The notes: generated by a model from the letters alone, not told the origin. A DNA stretch of 64,000 bases from Enterococcus sp. RIT-PI-f (GCF_001297065.1 NZ_LHOX01000018.1:62001-126000); one strand, 5' to 3'. Positions 7,976-18,472 are shown, counted from the first letter of the stretch. Made by a program: numbers and translations.

Positions 7976-8965
7976 ATGACGATTTTAGTTTTAGGTGGTG
8001 CAGGATACATCGGCTCACATGCGGTGGATCAACTGATCAATCAAGGAAAAGAAGTAGTAGTCGTTGATAATTTATTGACAGGACATCGTCAAGCAGTCCA
8101 TCCAGCAGCAACATTTTATCAAGGTGACATTCGTGACAAAGACTTTTTGCAAAAAGTCTTTGAAAAAGAAACCATTGAAGGCGTGATCCATTTTGCAGCC
8201 AGCTCTTTGGTCGGGGAATCTGTCGAAAATCCATTGAAATATTTTAATAATAACGTCTATGGCATGCAGATCTTGCTTGAAGTCATGCAAGCACATGCCG
8301 TGAAGCATATAGTTTTTTCTTCAACAGCAGCGACATATGGAGAACCAGAAGAAAGCCCAATCACGGAAACGACGCCCACCAATCCCAAAAATCCATATGG
8401 CGAAAGTAAACTGATGATGGAAAAAATGATGCGCTGGTGCGATGAAGCCTATGGCATGAAATTTGTTGCTTTACGCTACTTCAATGTCGCTGGTGCCAAA
8501 GCGGATGCCACGATAGGAGAAGACCATGATCCAGAAACACATTTGGTCCCAATCATTTTGCAAGCCGCATTAGGCCAACGAAAAGAAGTCGCCATCTTTG
8601 GCGATGATTATGATACACCAGATGGTACTTGTATTCGTGATTACGTCCATGTGGAAGATTTGATCGCGGCACATTTGTTGGCGTTAGACTATTTGCAAAA
8701 AGGCAATGAGAGCAATATCTTTAATCTAGGCAGCAACAACGGCTACTCGGTCAAAGAAATGGTTGAAGCAGCCCGTACCGTGACCGAAAAAGATATTCCA
8801 GCGCGGATCGCACCACGTCGCGCTGGCGATCCAAGTACATTGGTGGCTTCCAGTGATAAGGCGAAAGCTATTTTAGGCTGGCAGCCAAAATATACGACCG
8901 TTGAAGCAATCATCGAAACTGCCTGGAAGTGGCATGTCAGTCATCCAGATGGTTATCAAGATTAG
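7976..8965 (+). CDS. galE: UDP-glucose 4-epimerase
   Basis: A 329-residue short-chain-dehydrogenase-fold epimerase that interconverts UDP-galactose and UDP-glucose. The NAD-binding GGAGYIGSH is at residues 7-15, the catalytic Ser/Thr region [12 protein letters not shown] near 116, and YxxxK as YGESK near 142. The C-terminal substrate-binding region with [11 protein letters not shown] is intact. It follows galK by 40 bases and is part of the same operon. It may also supply UDP-galactose for cell-wall polymers. Confidence 0.97.
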   Translation: MTILVLGGAGYIGSHAVDQLINQGKEVVVVDNLLTGHRQAVHPAATFYQGDIRDKDFLQKVFEKETIEGVIHFAASSLVGESVENPLKYFNNNVYGMQILLEVMQAHAVKHIVFSSTAATYGEPEESPITETTPTNPKNPYGESKLMMEKMMRWCDEAYGMKFVALRYFNVAGAKADATIGEDHDPETHLVPIILQAALGQRKEVAIFGDDYDTPDGTCIRDYVHVEDLIAAHLLALDYLQKGNESNIFNLGSNNGYSVKEMVEAARTVTEKDIPARIAPRRAGDPSTLVASSDKAKAILGWQPKYTTVEAIIETAWKWHVSHPDGYQD

Positions 8966-8979
8966 GAGGCACTTGACCT

Positions 8980-10461
8980 ATGACGATCAGTCAAACAATT
9001 AGTGATTTTGTCACATTGGCGATCAAAGCAGGGGGCTGGATGGCGCTGGATCGCATCTATTTGCAGAACCGCGTGTTGGCAATGATCGGTGAAGATGTGA
9101 TGGAGGAAACTGTGCAGCAAGAACCGGCTTCTTCATTGGACTTGATGGATACCCTTGTTGAAAAAGCCATCGAAAACCAGGTGATTGGCGATACAATGGC
9201 CCAACGTGAACAGTTCGAAGCCCAACTGATGGATTATTTAACACCGCCGCCATCAGTGGTCAATGCATTTTTTGCGCAGCATTATGCCACAGATCCCAAA
9301 GCAGCGACGGATTACTTTTTTGCATTGTCTAAACAAAATGATTACATCAAAACCAGAAGTATTGCAAAGAACATTGTTTTCCCAGTCAAAACGGAGTATG
9401 GCGATTTAGAGATTACCATCAACTTATCAAAACCCGAAAAAGATCCGAAACAAATCGCTGCAGAAGTAAAAAGCAGTCAAGTGGATTATCCAAAATGCAT
9501 GCTTTGTTTGGAAAATGAAGGCTATCAAGGCAGAATCAACTATCCAGCGCGCGCCAACCATCGTATCATCCGTATGAATCTGGATCATGAGGCATGGGGG
9601 TTTCAATATTCGCCATATGCTTATTACAATGAACATTCGATTTTTCTCTCACTGGAACATCGGCCGATGAAAATCGATCTGCAAACCTTTAGTCGGTTGT
9701 TGCAGATCGTTGAAGTGATGCCCCATTATTTTGTGGGTTCGAATGCAGATTTGCCAATCGTGGGCGGCTCGATTCTATCCCACGATCATTACCAAGGTGG
9801 GCGGCATGAATTTGCGATGGCAAAAGCAGCTGTCGAAAAAGAATTCAGTTTGACTGGATTTGCCGATGTCACTGCCGGCATCGTGAAGTGGCCCATGTCA
9901 GTGATCAGACTGCAAGCCAAAGACAAGCAGAAGTTGGCCTTGGCGTCAGATTATATTTTGGCCCAATGGCGCAATTACTCTGATCCAACTGTATCGATCA
10001 ATGCCTTTTCCATAGATGGAACGCCGCATCATACGGTCACACCAATCGCGCGCAAAAAAGGCGACCTGTTTGAAATGGATCTCGTATTGAGGGACAATAA
10101 TATATCTGAAGAACATCCGGATGGTATCTTTCATCCTCATAAGAATGTGCAGCACATCAAGAAAGAAAATATCGGCTTGATCGAAGTCATGGGGTTAGCG
10201 GTCTTGCCGCCGCGCCTAGTGCCAGAATTAAAAGAAGTGGCCAAGTATCTCCTTGATCAACCCAATCAAATGGCAGACTATCATCACGTGTGGGCAGACC
10301 AGTTGAAAGCAGCACATCCCAATCTGACCGAGGCAAACGCAGAAGAAATCTTGCATCAAGCAGTGGGGCATGTTTTTGCCGAAGTGTTGGCGCATGCTGG
10401 TGTCTTCAAACGTGATGCGACAGGTAAAGCTGCCTTCCAGACATTTATCGATCAGTTGTGA
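8980..10461 (+). CDS. galT: Galactose-1-phosphate uridylyltransferase (class II)
   Basis: A 493-residue enzyme of the Firmicute-type class II GalT family, much longer than the E. coli type. It exchanges galactose-1-phosphate with UDP-glucose. The segment LPIVGGSILSHDHYQGGRHEF near residues 262-282 contains the His-x-His active-site element. CMLCLENEGYQGRINYPARANH near residue 173 is also characteristic. An AGGAGG site precedes the ATG. It lies 14 bases after galE, consistent with one transcript. Confidence 0.96.
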   Translation: MTISQTISDFVTLAIKAGGWMALDRIYLQNRVLAMIGEDVMEETVQQEPASSLDLMDTLVEKAIENQVIGDTMAQREQFEAQLMDYLTPPPSVVNAFFAQHYATDPKAATDYFFALSKQNDYIKTRSIAKNIVFPVKTEYGDLEITINLSKPEKDPKQIAAEVKSSQVDYPKCMLCLENEGYQGRINYPARANHRIIRMNLDHEAWGFQYSPYAYYNEHSIFLSLEHRPMKIDLQTFSRLLQIVEVMPHYFVGSNADLPIVGGSILSHDHYQGGRHEFAMAKAAVEKEFSLTGFADVTAGIVKWPMSVIRLQAKDKQKLALASDYILAQWRNYSDPTVSINAFSIDGTPHHTVTPIARKKGDLFEMDLVLRDNNISEEHPDGIFHPHKNVQHIKKENIGLIEVMGLAVLPPRLVPELKEVAKYLLDQPNQMADYHHVWADQLKAAHPNLTEANAEEILHQAVGHVFAEVLAHAGVFKRDATGKAAFQTFIDQL

Positions 10462-11490
<1,029 letters not shown>

Positions 11491-11512
11491 AATGGCCGAA
11501 TGAACAATACCA

Positions 11513-11587
11513 AAGTTTAAACAGCAAGACGATGGCTATGCCTGTATCCAAAGGCATAGTATCTGACGCTTGTTTAAGCTTTTTTTG
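11513..11587 (+). terminator. Terminator after galR
   Basis: A long two-part hairpin: the outer TTTAAACA/TGTTTAA stem encloses CTATGCCT/AGGCATAG. It is followed by AGC and seven T residues at 11581-11586. Confidence 0.78.
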
Positions 11588-11593
11588 TCCTTG

Positions 11594-11622
11594 TTGGGCA
11601 ATCAGTCATAATATGGTAGAAT
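11594..11622 (+). promoter_or_regulatory. Promoter of the tsaB-rimI-tsaD operon
   Basis: TTGGGC (11594-11599), a 17-base spacer and TAGAAT (11617-11622) lie 37 bases before the tsaB start. Confidence 0.55.
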
Positions 11623-11658
11623 ATGAGAGAGTTTTTTTGAATGGGGAGATTAGCAACG

Positions 11659-12384
11659 ATGAAAACATTAGCAATCGACACGTCTAACCAAACCTTGGCA
11701 GTTGCCGTGGTGGATGGTCATCAAATTTTAGGACAAAGTCAGACAATGGCGATCAAAAATCATAGCACAGCTTTGATGCCTGCCATCCAGCAGATGATGC
11801 AGACGGTTGGTGTAAAACCAAATGAATTGGCACAAATCGTTGTTGCCAAAGGTCCAGGATCCTATACGGGTTTACGGATCGGGGTGACTACTGCCAAAAC
11901 GTTGGCCCATACTTTGGCGATTCCGCTGATCGCTGTGTCTAGTTTGAAAGTAGTGGCTGCAAACTGCGTGGGTGTTCCTCAATGGATCGTTCCACTGTTT
12001 GATGCCAGAAGAAACAATGTCTATACTGGTGTCTATCAATGGCAAGCGGACGCATTGACTTCGATTGTTGATGATCAGCATATGTCATTGGACAGCCTAT
12101 TGACACTTTTGAAGAAGGAAAGCAATGGAGATGTATTGTTCGTAGGCGCTGATACAGCCAAGTTTGCTGCGGTGATCAAAGAAGAATTACCACATGCACG
12201 CATCAACCAAGTATCTGTTTGGGATCATCCCTCAGCAGCAGTCCTGGCCACACTCGCAGAACAAGAAGTGCCAGTGGCATCGATCCATGGATTTGTCCCA
12301 TCTTATTTGAAATTAGTCGAAGCAGAAGAAAATTGGTTGGCCGTGCATGAAGCAGGAGCAGATGCCTATGTTGAAAAAATTTAA
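11659..12384 (+). CDS. tsaB: tRNA t6A biosynthesis protein TsaB
   Basis: A 241-residue ASKHA-fold protein (YeaZ family) that partners TsaD in making N6-threonylcarbamoyladenosine at position 37 of ANN-decoding tRNAs. The N-terminal MKTLAIDTSNQTLAVAVV and the GPGSYTGLRIGVTTAKTLA stretch near residue 68 are diagnostic. The start at 11659 is preferred over an upstream in-frame codon because GGGGAG lies 10 bases ahead. The gene overlaps the next reading frame, and tsaD lies two genes downstream. Confidence 0.95.
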   Translation: MKTLAIDTSNQTLAVAVVDGHQILGQSQTMAIKNHSTALMPAIQQMMQTVGVKPNELAQIVVAKGPGSYTGLRIGVTTAKTLAHTLAIPLIAVSSLKVVAANCVGVPQWIVPLFDARRNNVYTGVYQWQADALTSIVDDQHMSLDSLLTLLKKESNGDVLFVGADTAKFAAVIKEELPHARINQVSVWDHPSAAVLATLAEQEVPVASIHGFVPSYLKLVEAEENWLAVHEAGADAYVEKI

Positions 12385-12910
12385 AGCGATCAAAGGCAAG
12401 CTAACATTATTTCGCCACATTCAGTATCCTGAAAGAACAGTCGATCTTAGGGGCAATACTTACGTCTTGCGGGAATTAGTCGGCGATGATATCAAAGAAT
12501 TGCTGCAAGTAGAACGGCTCGTTTATGCAGGAGAATTGCCTTGGACGAAAAGTGCCTTCTTATCGGAACTGTATTCTCGGGTAAAGCACCTATACATTGG
12601 GGTTTTATATCAGGAACGCATGATTGGTTTTGCTGGCGTGCGGATTCTCGGTGGTGATGCCCATATCACCAACATTGCGATCATTCCTGAATATCAGGGG
12701 AAAGGCCTTGGTTCTTTCCTTTTGGCTGAACTAGAACAGTATGCGCGAAAGCAGACATGTGACCGCTTGACATTAGAGGTTCGACTCAGCAATCGAGATG
12801 CACAACGGTTGTATCGACAACTGGGGTTTCAATCTCAGGCGATCAAGACGGCCTACTATACGGAAGGCAATGAAGATGCATTGGATATGGTGAAATTTAT
12901 TGATGGATAA
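12368..12910 (+). CDS. GNAT acetyltransferase, RimI-like (first of a tandem pair)
   Basis: A 180-residue GNAT protein. The acetyl-CoA loop reads YQGKGLGSFLLAEL and is followed by LTLEVRLSNRDAQRLYRQLGFQ, the classical RimI C-terminal pattern. An extra N-terminal stretch of about 35 residues, absent from minimal RimI, is basic and hydrophobic. AGGAG at 12353-12357 best fits the ATG at 12368; 12362 is the alternative. It overlaps tsaB at its start and the second GNAT gene at its end. Substrate unknown; ribosomal protein S18 or another N-terminal alanine is inferred from family. Confidence 0.85.
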   Translation: MLKKFKAIKGKLTLFRHIQYPERTVDLRGNTYVLRELVGDDIKELLQVERLVYAGELPWTKSAFLSELYSRVKHLYIGVLYQERMIGFAGVRILGGDAHITNIAIIPEYQGKGLGSFLLAELEQYARKQTCDRLTLEVRLSNRDAQRLYRQLGFQSQAIKTAYYTEGNEDALDMVKFIDG

Positions 12911-13358
12911 ACAAGCATACGATCAATTTCCCTCTGCGAAACAATTGTGGGACTTAGCAGAAAGTAGTTATCTGACGGGTTCACCGTGGGAGGAAGCTCA
13001 ATTTGCACAAGACCTTCAAAACCCGCGAAGTCATTACTTGAGCAAAGCATCCAGCGTGTCAGGTAAACTGATTGCTTTTTTGAGTTTTCAGCAAGTCTTA
13101 GATGAAGCCGAACTATTCAATCTTGCTGTCGATCCAGCTTATCAAGGACAAGGCCTGGCTAAAGAAATGCTGCAACGCTTTTTTTCAATCGTAGAAGCAG
13201 CGGGGGGCACGCGGATTTTTTTGGAAGTACGGGCGTCAAATTTACAAGCCCAAGCGCTATATCTGCGCACTGGGTTTGCAGTCATTGGACGCAGAAAAAA
13301 ATATTATCAACATCCTGAAGAGGATGCACTCATTATGGAAAAGAAAGTAGGCGAATAA
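12903..13358 (+). CDS. rimI: Ribosomal protein alanine N-acetyltransferase (RimI)
   Basis: A 151-residue protein of normal RimI length. [23 protein letters not shown] forms the acetyl-CoA-binding motif, and [30 protein letters not shown] is the strongly conserved RimI C-terminus. RimI acetylates the N-terminal alanine of ribosomal protein S18 in enteric bacteria. It overlaps the preceding GNAT gene by eight bases and precedes tsaD by five. The tsaB-rimI-tsaD linkage is common in Firmicutes. The ATG at 12903 is preferred over the adjacent TTG at 12900. Confidence 0.93.
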   Translation: MDKQAYDQFPSAKQLWDLAESSYLTGSPWEEAQFAQDLQNPRSHYLSKASSVSGKLIAFLSFQQVLDEAELFNLAVDPAYQGQGLAKEMLQRFFSIVEAAGGTRIFLEVRASNLQAQALYLRTGFAVIGRRKKYYQHPEEDALIMEKKVGE

Positions 13359-13363
13359 ATCAA

Positions 13364-14377
13364 ATGAACGAATTGATTTTAGCCATTGAAAGCAGCTGCG
13401 ACGAAACCAGTGTCGCTGTTATCAAAAATGGCGACACGATTTTAAGCAATATCGTCGCTTCGCAAATCAAAAGTCATCAACGTTTTGGCGGTGTTGTTCC
13501 TGAGGTTGCCAGCCGCCACCACGTAGAACAAATCACGATCTGTATCGAAGATGCGCTGACCGAAGCGCAAGTTGCACCCGATGAGCTGTCCGCAGTGGCT
13601 GTGACTTATGGCCCAGGCTTAGTCGGGGCCTTATTGATTGGTCTATCAGCAGCCAAAGCATTTGCATGGGCACATGATTTGCCATTGTTACCCGTCAACC
13701 ACATGGCGGGGCATATCTATGCTGCCCGTTTTGTTCAACCATTGGTCTTTCCCTTGCTGGCATTACTGGTCAGCGGCGGTCATACGGAGTTGGTTTATAT
13801 GGTTGAGGACGGTTCATTTGAGATCATTGGGGAGACCCGTGATGATGCGGCGGGAGAAGCTTATGACAAAGTCGGACGCGTCTTAGGATTACCGTATCCC
13901 AGCGGCAAAGAAATCGACCGTTTGGCGCATATTGGACAAGATACCTACCACTTTCCACGGGCGATGATTTATGAAGACAATTATGATTTTAGTTTCAGCG
14001 GATTGAAAAGTGCCTTTATCAATCACGTCCACAATGCTGAGCAACGTGGAGAAGCTTTGGTGCCAGAAGATTTAGCTGCGAGTTTTCAAGCAAGTGTCGT
14101 CGAGGTATTGGTCACTAAAACGATCAGAGCTTGCCAAAGTTTTCCTGTACAGCAATTGATCGTTGCTGGCGGCGTCGCGGCAAATCAAGGCTTACGTGAA
14201 GCATTAGCTGAAGCAATGCTGGAATACCCGGAAATCGATTTATTGATTCCGCCTTTGCGCCTTTGTGGGGACAATGCGGCGATGATCGGCGCCTATGCCC
14301 ATATCGCCTTGCGGAAGCAGCGTATTGGCACGCTGGCGCTTAATGCAGATCCTAGTGTAAGTTTTATGCATAGATAA
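13364..14377 (+). CDS. tsaD: tRNA N6-adenosine threonylcarbamoyltransferase TsaD
   Basis: A 337-residue catalytic subunit of the t6A synthase. The metal-binding His pair is seen in [11 protein letters not shown] near residues 111-121, and the Kae1/Qri7 pattern is intact ([14 protein letters not shown] at the N-terminus, [10 protein letters not shown] near 139, [11 protein letters not shown] near the C-terminus). It works with TsaB and with TsaC and TsaE, which are not in this window. It closes a four-gene operon, and a strong terminator follows. Confidence 0.97.
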   Translation: MNELILAIESSCDETSVAVIKNGDTILSNIVASQIKSHQRFGGVVPEVASRHHVEQITICIEDALTEAQVAPDELSAVAVTYGPGLVGALLIGLSAAKAFAWAHDLPLLPVNHMAGHIYAARFVQPLVFPLLALLVSGGHTELVYMVEDGSFEIIGETRDDAAGEAYDKVGRVLGLPYPSGKEIDRLAHIGQDTYHFPRAMIYEDNYDFSFSGLKSAFINHVHNAEQRGEALVPEDLAASFQASVVEVLVTKTIRACQSFPVQQLIVAGGVAANQGLREALAEAMLEYPEIDLLIPPLRLCGDNAAMIGAYAHIALRKQRIGTLALNADPSVSFMHR

Positions 14378-14390
14378 AATTAAAAGTACA

Positions 14391-14431
14391 ACACCGACAA
14401 AACAAAGAACCTTTGTTTTGTCGGTGTTTTT
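14391..14431 (+). terminator. Terminator after tsaD
   Basis: A 17-bp perfect stem, ACACCGACAAAACAAAG paired with CTTTGTTTTGTCGGTGT, with loop AAC and a run of seven T. Confidence 0.92.
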
Positions 14432-14464
14432 TTATGGTTTAATAAGTTTTATATTTTTATTATC

Positions 14465-14512
14465 AATGAATTTTTATTTGTTTTTAAACTTTATATTGTA
14501 TTTTATTTCATT
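14465..14512 (+). promoter_or_regulatory. Two ARG-box-like sites upstream of argF
   Basis: AATGAATTTTTATTTGTT (14465-14482) and ATTGTATTTTATTTCATT (14495-14512) each resemble the 18-bp ARG box TNTGNATWWWWATNCANA, with three to four mismatches. Their centres are 30 bases apart, close to three helical turns, as for paired ArgR sites. The region is very AT-rich, so chance matches are possible. Arginine-dependent repression of argF is inferred. Confidence 0.55.
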
Positions 14513-14557
14513 TTTTGCTATTCTTATGAATAAATAGCAGTGAAGGGTGGTTTACTT

Positions 14558-15571
14558 ATGAAATCGATTTTCCAAGGACGCAGCTTTTTAGCCGAAAAAG
14601 ATTTCAGCCAAGCTGAATTACAGTATTTGATTGACTTTGCGCAACATTTAAAAGAAATGAAGCAACAACATTTGCCGCATCAATATCTAGCGGGAAAAAA
14701 TATTGCTTTACTGTTTGAAAAAACGTCAACGAGAACACGGGCGGCGTTTACAGTCGCAACAACTGATCTGGGGGCACATCCTGAATTTTTAGGCGCCAAC
14801 GATATCCAATTAGGGACAAAAGAGTCAGTAGAAGATACCGCGAAAGTATTGGGGCGAATGTTTGATGGTCTGGAATATCGCGGGTCAAGTCAAGAGGTAG
14901 TGGCACAATTGGCAGAATCAGCGGGTGTCCCTGTTTGGAATGGACTGACAGATGCGTGGCATCCCACCCAAATGATTGCTGACTTTTTAACGATTCAAGA
15001 AAATTTTGGGACACTGGCTGGTTTGACGATTGCGTATTGCGGCGATGGTCGTAACAACGTAGCCAATTCTTTATTGATCACTAGTGCTATTTTAGGGGTC
15101 AATATCCACATCGTAACGCCCAAATCCTTGTTTCCTGATGATCAACTAGTGGCACTGGCCAAGACCTATGGGGAAGAATCTGGCGCAGCGATTCTGATCA
15201 CCGATCACGTATCAGAAGGGGTCTTAGGCGCAGATGTCGTTTATACCGATGTTTGGGTATCGATGGGAGAAGAAGCACAGTTTGAAGCCCGGATCAAGCA
15301 ATTGCTGCCTTATCAAGTCAACCAGCAGTTGATCGATCAAACCCAGAATGAACAAGTGATTTTTATGCATTGTTTGCCAGCCTTCCATGATACACAAACA
15401 AGTTACGGTAAAGAAGTAGCTGCAAAGTATGGTATCAAGGAAATGGAAGTCACGGATGAGGTATTCCGCAGCAAATATGCCCGTCAGTTTGATCAAGCCG
15501 AAAATCGTCTGCATGCCATCAAGGCAATCATGGCAGCAACCGCCGGCAACCTGTTCATTCCGAAAGTCTAA
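14558..15571 (+). CDS. argF: Ornithine carbamoyltransferase
   Basis: A 337-residue carbamoyltransferase that joins carbamoyl phosphate and ornithine to citrulline, or runs in reverse in arginine fermentation. The carbamoyl-phosphate motif STRTR lies near residue 57, HPTQ near 138, and the ornithine signature [10 protein letters not shown] near 270; these favour OTC over the putrescine or aspartate enzymes. The ATG at 14558 follows AAGGGTGG. The gene stands alone between its own ARG-box-like promoter and the argS T-box, not in an arcABC cluster, which favours a biosynthetic role. Catabolic ArcB-like use cannot be excluded. Confidence 0.9.
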   Translation: MKSIFQGRSFLAEKDFSQAELQYLIDFAQHLKEMKQQHLPHQYLAGKNIALLFEKTSTRTRAAFTVATTDLGAHPEFLGANDIQLGTKESVEDTAKVLGRMFDGLEYRGSSQEVVAQLAESAGVPVWNGLTDAWHPTQMIADFLTIQENFGTLAGLTIAYCGDGRNNVANSLLITSAILGVNIHIVTPKSLFPDDQLVALAKTYGEESGAAILITDHVSEGVLGADVVYTDVWVSMGEEAQFEARIKQLLPYQVNQQLIDQTQNEQVIFMHCLPAFHDTQTSYGKEVAAKYGIKEMEVTDEVFRSKYARQFDQAENRLHAIKAIMAATAGNLFIPKV

Positions 15572-15622
15572 AGATTAGTTTTTGGTTAAAGCGGCAACTG
15601 CACCTAGCCAAAAGCAGATATC

Positions 15623-15633
15623 TTTGTTATACT
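15623..15633 (+). promoter_or_regulatory. Extended -10 promoter of argS leader
   Basis: TGTTATACT (15625-15633) is an extended -10 element just ahead of the T-box leader. No good -35 is visible. Confidence 0.5.
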
Positions 15634-15644
15634 TTCTGGGAAGT

Positions 15645-15873
15645 CAATAGCCAAGATTTGATGATGCAAGAGAAGTAACCCTCAACAGTCATACAAGCGA
15701 GTTCGGGATGATGGAAGCCGAGCAGACGTGAGCGTGAAACGCACTTGTGAGAATTTGCCTAGCAAACGGAATTCTGCCGTTATCAGAAATAAAGTGGGTC
15801 CAATAGGACAATCAGAGTGGTACCGCGGGAAATCTCGTCTCTAGTGCATCGTTATGCGCTAGAGGCTTTTTTA
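15645..15873 (+). promoter_or_regulatory. T-box leader (arginine) controlling argS
   Basis: The T-box core sequence AGAGTGGTACCGCGGGA is present at 15815-15831. It is followed by the terminator hairpin CTCTAGTGCAT / ATGCGCTAGAG and a T6 run at 15838-15872. Stem I elements lie upstream: AGAGAAGTAA near 15669, and GTTCGGGATGATGGAAGCCGAGC near 15701-15723. CGC at 15740-15742, in the context GTGAAACGCAC, is the best candidate arginine specifier codon. Uncharged tRNA-Arg would stabilise the antiterminator and raise argS expression. Confidence 0.88.
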
Positions 15874-15926
15874 TGTGCTTCTCTTGCTGCAATCGAACAG
15901 CGCCAAATAACAGGAGGTCAAAAAAT

Positions 15927-17618
15927 ATGAATAACAAAGAAATCGTCGCCCAAGCTATCTACCAAGTCGTCAAAGAAGATTTGACCATTGAACAAGTCCA
16001 GCAATTATTAGAAAATCCTAAGTCAGTCGATCACGGAGATGTCGCTTTTCCTGCCTTCGCATTAGCGAAGGCTTACCGCAAAGCGCCCCAGCAAATTGCT
16101 GCCGAACTGGCGGAAAAAATTGCGGATACTTCGTTTGAAAAAATTGAAGTGGTGGGACCGTATTTGAACTTTTTCATGGACAAATCTGCCATTTCAGCGC
16201 ATGTCTTAGCGACAGTGATCAAAGATAAAAATCATTATGGCGATCAAACGATCGGCAATCAACAAGCCGTACCAATTGACATGTCTTCGCCGAATATTGC
16301 TAAACCTATTTCAATGGGGCATTTACGGTCAACCGTTATCGGCAATTCGATTGGTTTCATTTTGGAAAAAATCGGTTATCAGCCAATCCGGATCAATCAC
16401 TTAGGGGACTGGGGCACTCAATTTGGTAAACTGATCGTGGCTTACAAAAAATGGGGTTCAGAAGCTGCAGTCAAAGCAGAACCGATCAATGAATTGCTGC
16501 GTTTGTATGTAGATTTCCATGAAAAAGCTGAAACCGATAAGCAACTAGAAGATGAAGCCCGTGCATGGTTCAAAAAGCTTGAAGACGGCGATCCAGAAGC
16601 CATTCAATTGTGGCAATGGTTCCGGGATGAATCAATGAAAGAATTCAATAAAATTTATGACATGCTGGAAGTGTCATTTGATTCATTGAATGGGGAAGCT
16701 TTTTATAACGACAAGATGACAGAAATTGTTGAACTGTTGGAAGAAAAGCATTTGCTGAAAGAAGACCAAGGCGCAGAAATCGTCGATTTGTCTGCTTACG
16801 ATCTGAATCCAGCTTTGATCCGCAAATCTGATGGTGCAACACTCTATATCACTCGGGATATGGCCGCCGCGCTTTACCGCAAACGCAACTACGATTTTGC
16901 CAAATCATTGTATGTTGTCGGCAACGAGCAAAGCTATCACTTCAAACAATTGAAAGCTGTATTGAAAGAAATGGATTTTGAATGGTCCGATCAAATGACC
17001 CACGTGCCATTTGGCTTGATCACGAAAGACGGCAAAAAACTATCAACCAGAAAAGGCAAAATTGTCTTGCTGGAAGAAGTCTTGAACGAAGCAATCGCTT
17101 CAGCCAATGCCCAAATCACAGAGAAGAACCCCAACTTGGTCAACAAAGAAGAAGTGGCCAAGCAAGTCGGTGTCGGTGCGGTCGTCTTCCATGATTTGAA
17201 GAATGATCGCTTGAACAACTTTGACTTCACATTAGAAGAAGTGGTACGTTTTGAAGGTGAAACAGGTCCTTACGTGCAGTATTCTCATGCCCGTGCCATG
17301 AGTATTCTTGAAAAAGGCGGATTTGATGCAGATACCGCAGCCATCACTGGTTTGGCAGATGCGGATAGCTGGGAAGTCATTAAATTGATCCAACGCTACC
17401 CAGAAACGATTCTCCAAGCTGCGGAAAAATATGAGCCATCTGTGATCGCCAAGCATGCCATCAAATTGGCACAAGCCTTTAATAAATACTATGCCAATGT
17501 CAAGATATTGGCAGAAGATAGCCAAAAAGACGCACGTTTGGCACTGGTCTATGCAGTGACAGTCCTACTGAAGGAAGATTTACGTCTGTTGGGCCTACAT
17601 GCGCCGGACAAGATGTAA
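15927..17618 (+). CDS. argS: Arginyl-tRNA synthetase
   Basis: A 563-residue class I synthetase. The HIGH-equivalent is [16 protein letters not shown] near residues 115-130, the KMSKS-equivalent is KLSTRKGK near 370, and the C-terminal DALR domain ends the protein. The ATG at 15927 follows AGGAGG; an upstream in-frame start falls within the leader terminator and is rejected. Expression is governed by the T-box directly ahead. It is transcribed toward argR, and the two share a bidirectional terminator. Confidence 0.97.
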   Translation: MNNKEIVAQAIYQVVKEDLTIEQVQQLLENPKSVDHGDVAFPAFALAKAYRKAPQQIAAELAEKIADTSFEKIEVVGPYLNFFMDKSAISAHVLATVIKDKNHYGDQTIGNQQAVPIDMSSPNIAKPISMGHLRSTVIGNSIGFILEKIGYQPIRINHLGDWGTQFGKLIVAYKKWGSEAAVKAEPINELLRLYVDFHEKAETDKQLEDEARAWFKKLEDGDPEAIQLWQWFRDESMKEFNKIYDMLEVSFDSLNGEAFYNDKMTEIVELLEEKHLLKEDQGAEIVDLSAYDLNPALIRKSDGATLYITRDMAAALYRKRNYDFAKSLYVVGNEQSYHFKQLKAVLKEMDFEWSDQMTHVPFGLITKDGKKLSTRKGKIVLLEEVLNEAIASANAQITEKNPNLVNKEEVAKQVGVGAVVFHDLKNDRLNNFDFTLEEVVRFEGETGPYVQYSHARAMSILEKGGFDADTAAITGLADADSWEVIKLIQRYPETILQAAEKYEPSVIAKHAIKLAQAFNKYYANVKILAEDSQKDARLALVYAVTVLLKEDLRLLGLHAPDKM

Positions 17619-17625
17619 AGCACAA

Positions 17626-17672
17626 GAAAAAAATGTTTGGCTAACAGTTTTGTTGGCCAAACATTTTTTTTG
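17626..17672. terminator. Bidirectional terminator between argS and argR
   Basis: AAAAAAATGTTTGGC(TA) pairs with GGCCAAACATTTTTTTT. An A run on one side and a T run on the other allow it to end both transcripts. Confidence 0.88.
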
Positions 17673-17696
17673 GTGATGTCTTATGCTACTCATTTC

Positions 17697-18167
17697 TTAC
17701 AACACTGCATGGGTCTCAATGAAACTGAAAAATGCCTCTGCATCTTCTTCTGTTCTCGAGATCACAGCAACGGTATCAAAACCAGCCAATGAGCAGACTT
17801 TTTCTGGCATTGATACATCATCGATCGCGGCTGCCAGCAAAGGGGCATTGTCAGGGATCGTATGGATCAAAGTCATAAATTGGACGCGATCGATCTTGGT
17901 CACGACTTCTTCGATCATTTGTACCAAACGTTGTTCTTCCGCTTTTTCATTATCAGATACATGTTGACCTTGGAAAAGGACAAATTTGGTTTGACCAGTT
18001 TCGTCAGGTATTTTAACGATCTTCATGTCACGAATGTCGCGGGAAATGGTGGCCTGAGTTGCCGTGACACCTTGCTTTTCTAACAATTGAAGCAATTCTT
18101 CTTGGGTACGCACTGTCTGTTCAGTGACGATTTGTCTAATCATTAAGTGGCGATCAGCTTTACGCAT
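17697..18167 (-). CDS. argR: Arginine repressor-family regulator (ArgR/AhrC)
   Basis: A 156-residue regulator with an N-terminal winged helix (residues 1-65; the DNA-contacting TISRDI at 40-45) and a C-terminal oligomerisation domain. In the effector domain the usual GTIAGDDT reads CSLAGFDT at 125-132, so the first of the two arginine-binding aspartates is Phe 130. The second, Asp 131, remains. Lactobacillales often carry two or three ArgR/AhrC paralogues with divided labour, and this one may sense arginine weakly or act through a partner. It sits between argF-argS and rpsB. AGGAG precedes its ATG. Confidence 0.9.
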   Translation of the reverse strand: MRKADRHLMIRQIVTEQTVRTQEELLQLLEKQGVTATQATISRDIRDMKIVKIPDETGQTKFVLFQGQHVSDNEKAEEQRLVQMIEEVVTKIDRVQFMTLIHTIPDNAPLLAAAIDDVSMPEKVCSLAGFDTVAVISRTEEDAEAFFSFIETHAVL

Positions 18168-18307
18168 AGGTCAAACTCCTTTATGGATGATTGATTGAAT
18201 CAGCCCTATCATAGCAGAAAATCAAGTAAATGCCTAGAAATTCTCCCAAAAAGATCAGCGGAAGAAAGGAAAAGAGCGGAAATCACTGGGAATTTTTGGT
18301 GAATCAG

Positions 18308-18336
18308 TTGCATTTATCAAATAGCTACTGTATACT
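18308..18336 (+). promoter_or_regulatory. Promoter of rpsB-tsf
   Basis: TTGCAT (18308-18313), a 17-base spacer and TATACT (18331-18336). The transcript would start near 18343, leaving a leader of about 130 bases. Confidence 0.75.
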
Positions 18337-18342
18337 GTTTAA

Positions 18343-18472
18343 GGCGTGAGTTTTTAAACGCTATTATCCCACATCTTGTTCCATCTGCGAAGTGGTGCTG
18401 ACTTAGTCAGTTCTTCAAAGAGCAAAAGAACAAGAGAGGAAAACAAAAAAAACCAATTGGAGGAAACACAAC
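18343..18472 (+). promoter_or_regulatory. rpsB: Structured rpsB leader, possible S2 autoregulatory RNA
   Basis: The leader contains several local hairpins: GCGT/ACGC at 18344-18361, CCAC/GTGG enclosing the 18371-18397 segment, and CTGAC/GTCAG at 18400-18412. In many bacteria S2 represses rpsB-tsf through its leader. That role is inferred here from position only; no family match was computed. Confidence 0.4.

Larger units (their letters stand above)
18168..18472. other. Intergenic region between argR and rpsB
   Basis: A gene-free stretch between divergent genes. It holds the argR ribosome-binding site (AAAGGAG) at its left end, an unassigned region to about 18307, and then the rpsB promoter and leader. 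No credible small reading frame was found. Confidence 0.6.
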
